A stretch of 5,341 bases of DNA from DATFGK01 sp046712825 (lineage in GTDB: Bacteria > Actinomycetota > AC-67), in contig JBKKCR010000203.1 of NCBI GenBank assembly GCA_046712825.1, forward strand, positions 1 to 5,341, in the 5' to 3' direction. The first letter of the stretch is position 1, and each line of letters starts with the position of its first letter. The notes beneath the pieces are model-generated. The model had not been told where the DNA came from. It searched no databases and saw only the letters and a list, made by a program, of their open reading frames with translations. Both the position numbers and the translations under genes were made by a program. This document shows, piece by piece, positions 4,123-5,341 of the stretch.

Positions 4123-5341
4123 GTGAGACGTCGGGGGATGTCTATCGCGCTTGCTCTTGCCGTCGTTGCCGCGCTGGCCGTGCCCGGCACCGGTGGCGCG
4201 TCCGAGCCGGTCCGGGTCGGCGTCGGGAAGGCCGATCTCACGTGGCGCGTCGGCCCGACGCTGCCGGCCGGCGGGACCGACGGCTTGCCCCACCTGGCCG
4301 GGCCGGAACTCCCCGCCGATCCGTTCCGTTTCGCCGGGCTGCACTCGCGGCCCTACGCGAAGGCGATCGTCGTCGACGCCGGCGAGCCGTTCGTGATCGC
4401 GCGCGCCGACATCCTGCTCGTCACCGGCGACCTCTACGAGGCGGTCGCGGTTCGGGTCGAAGAGGCCACCGGCATCCCGCCCGAGCGGCTCCTGCTCGCC
4501 GCCACCCACACGCACGTCGCCAACAACGGCTTGTTCCCGCACCCCGCGCACGGCGCGCTCTACCGCTCGTTCGACCCGCGCGAGCAGCTGTTCCTGGCCG
4601 ACCGGATCGCCTCGGCGATCGTCGCCGCGACGAAGAACATGCGCCCGGCGACGATGGCGGCCGGGTCGGGCTCGGTCACGCTGCCCTCGCTGAACCGTCG
4701 CCACACCGTGGCCGAGCAGGACAACGAGCCGCCGTTCGGCAACGACGTCTCGCGACTTGATCCCGAGCTCGGCGTGATCCGGTTCGACGACGCCTCCACC
4801 GGCGCGCCGCTCGCGACGATCATGAACTACGGGCTGCACCCGGTCGTGCTGCTCGACAACCCGCTCGTGTCGGCGGACTTCGTGGGGCTCGCCGAGCGCG
4901 CCCTCGAGCGCGAGGTCGGCGGCACGGCGATCTGGTTCACCGGCGCGCAGGGCGACCAGGATCCGATCTACGTGCGCTACTCGTATCCCGAGGCCGAGTG
5001 GACCGCCGGGTTGTTCGCCGCGGAGGCCGCGCGGGTCGCCTCGTCTTTGGCGCCCGAGCCGATCACGCGCGCCGCGATGGCCGAGAAGGTCGTGCCGCTG
5101 CCGCCGCCGGGAGGCAATCCGCTGGCCTCGAGCGAGATCGCCGGGCCGCGCCTGCCGCTGGCCGGGCCGGCCTCGGTGCTGATCCCGACCTCGGTGCGGC
5201 TGCAGGCGGTCGAGCTGTCGACCGCCTCGTCGTCCACGGCGTTGCTGACGTGGCCGGGCGAGCCGATCCGGGACCTCGGCGTGGGGGTGAAGGAGGAGGT
5301 GCGGGCGCTCGGGTACGACCGCGCGTTCGTGCTGGGGCTGG
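4123..5341 (+). CDS. Secreted neutral/alkaline ceramidase-superfamily protein (3' end off window)
   Basis: The 406 visible codons match the N-terminal domain of neutral/alkaline non-lysosomal ceramidases (PF04734), zinc amidohydrolase-like enzymes that in characterised members split ceramide into sphingosine and fatty acid outside the cell. An Arg-rich n-region (RRR), hydrophobic core (SIALALAVVAALAV) and small residues (GTGGA) form a signal peptide. Domain landmarks: VGVGKADLT, RPYAKAIVVDAG, ADILLVTGD, the GIPPERLLLAATHTH segment, and NYGLHPVVL. His131 (second His of THTH) and His239 (NYGLH) correspond to two zinc ligands known in Pseudomonas ceramidase. The loop FTGAQGDQDP (272-281) aligns with the QSNAGDVSP loop bearing the catalytic serine in that enzyme, but Gly stands at the serine position, so true ceramide hydrolysis is doubtful. 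The GTG at 4123 is preferred because it supplies the basic n-region; ATG at 4138 is the alternative, and neither has a clear Shine-Dalgarno. The remaining zinc ligands would lie beyond the window. Confidence 0.85.
   Translation, partial: MRRRGMSIALALAVVAALAVPGTGGASEPVRVGVGKADLTWRVGPTLPAGGTDGLPHLAGPELPADPFRFAGLHSRPYAKAIVVDAGEPFVIARADILLVTGDLYEAVAVRVEEATGIPPERLLLAATHTHVANNGLFPHPAHGALYRSFDPREQLFLADRIASAIVAATKNMRPATMAAGSGSVTLPSLNRRHTVAEQDNEPPFGNDVSRLDPELGVIRFDDASTGAPLATIMNYGLHPVVLLDNPLVSADFVGLAERALEREVGGTAIWFTGAQGDQDPIYVRYSYPEAEWTAGLFAAEAARVASSLAPEPITRAAMAEKVVPLPPPGGNPLASSEIAGPRLPLAGPASVLIPTSVRLQAVELSTASSSTALLTWPGEPIRDLGVGVKEEVRALGYDRAFVLGL

Noticed and set aside
3810..4241. A longer 143-codon version of the small ORF, starting at 4241
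   Set aside because: The upstream part overlaps the ceramidase-like gene antisense and is low-complexity; the ribosome binding site points to GTG 3956.
4056..4760. A plus-strand 234-codon frame overlapping the start of the ceramidase-like gene
   Set aside because: Extreme Arg content without any domain; it is an out-of-frame shadow of the real gene.
3967..4839. A long minus-strand open frame (290 codons) opposite the ceramidase-like gene
   Set aside because: Its translation is Arg/Gly/Asp-rich low-complexity sequence typical of the antisense of a high-GC gene, while the plus-strand frame has clear family motifs and a signal peptide.

Overview
The window is high-GC DNA, strongly GC-biased at third codon positions in most genes, with TANNNT-type -10 boxes and at least one convincing leaderless start. 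Together with the gene content (AapJ-type solute-binding lipoprotein, PIN/RHH toxin-antitoxin pair, actinobacterial-style CDP-alcohol phosphatidyltransferase, ceramidase-superfamily secreted enzyme) this suggests a soil or freshwater Actinomycetota genome, perhaps an uncultured lineage. The phylum is an inference from style, not from a marker gene.

Layout. Positions 1-1006 (minus) hold most of an amino-acid ABC transporter substrate-binding lipoprotein, running off the left edge, with its own promoter and ribosome binding site. Upstream of it (about 1039-1420, minus) lies a dead PIN-domain toxin, spread over three frames and lacking its first catalytic motif. Next is an intact CDP-alcohol phosphatidyltransferase (1447-2013, plus). 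From 2087 to 3825 the character changes: a 32-bp palindrome, an intact PIN toxin/RHH antitoxin operon (2119-2894, minus) with a leaderless promoter and four helically phased TGCA half-sites, a possible 34-codon gene scrap, a lower-GC3 secreted orphan protein (3055-3486, minus), a truncated relic of the Lon protease N-terminal domain, and a second copy of the same palindrome. A 48-codon ORF (3810-3956, minus) ends inside this second palindrome. The right end (4123-5341, plus) is the start of a secreted neutral-ceramidase-superfamily enzyme that runs off the window.

How it fits together. The outer genes look like ordinary chromosomal housekeeping or nutrient genes. The middle looks like an accessory patch where toxin-antitoxin modules and gene fragments have collected and decayed. 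The most unusual signal is the pair of near-perfect palindromes with a TGACGTCA core and TGTCAGACAA arms. Both copies carry the same CGGGAGG flank on the same side, one abuts the toxin stop codon and the other supplies the stop codon of a small ORF. They look like copies of one dispersed repeat element and bracket the accessory patch.
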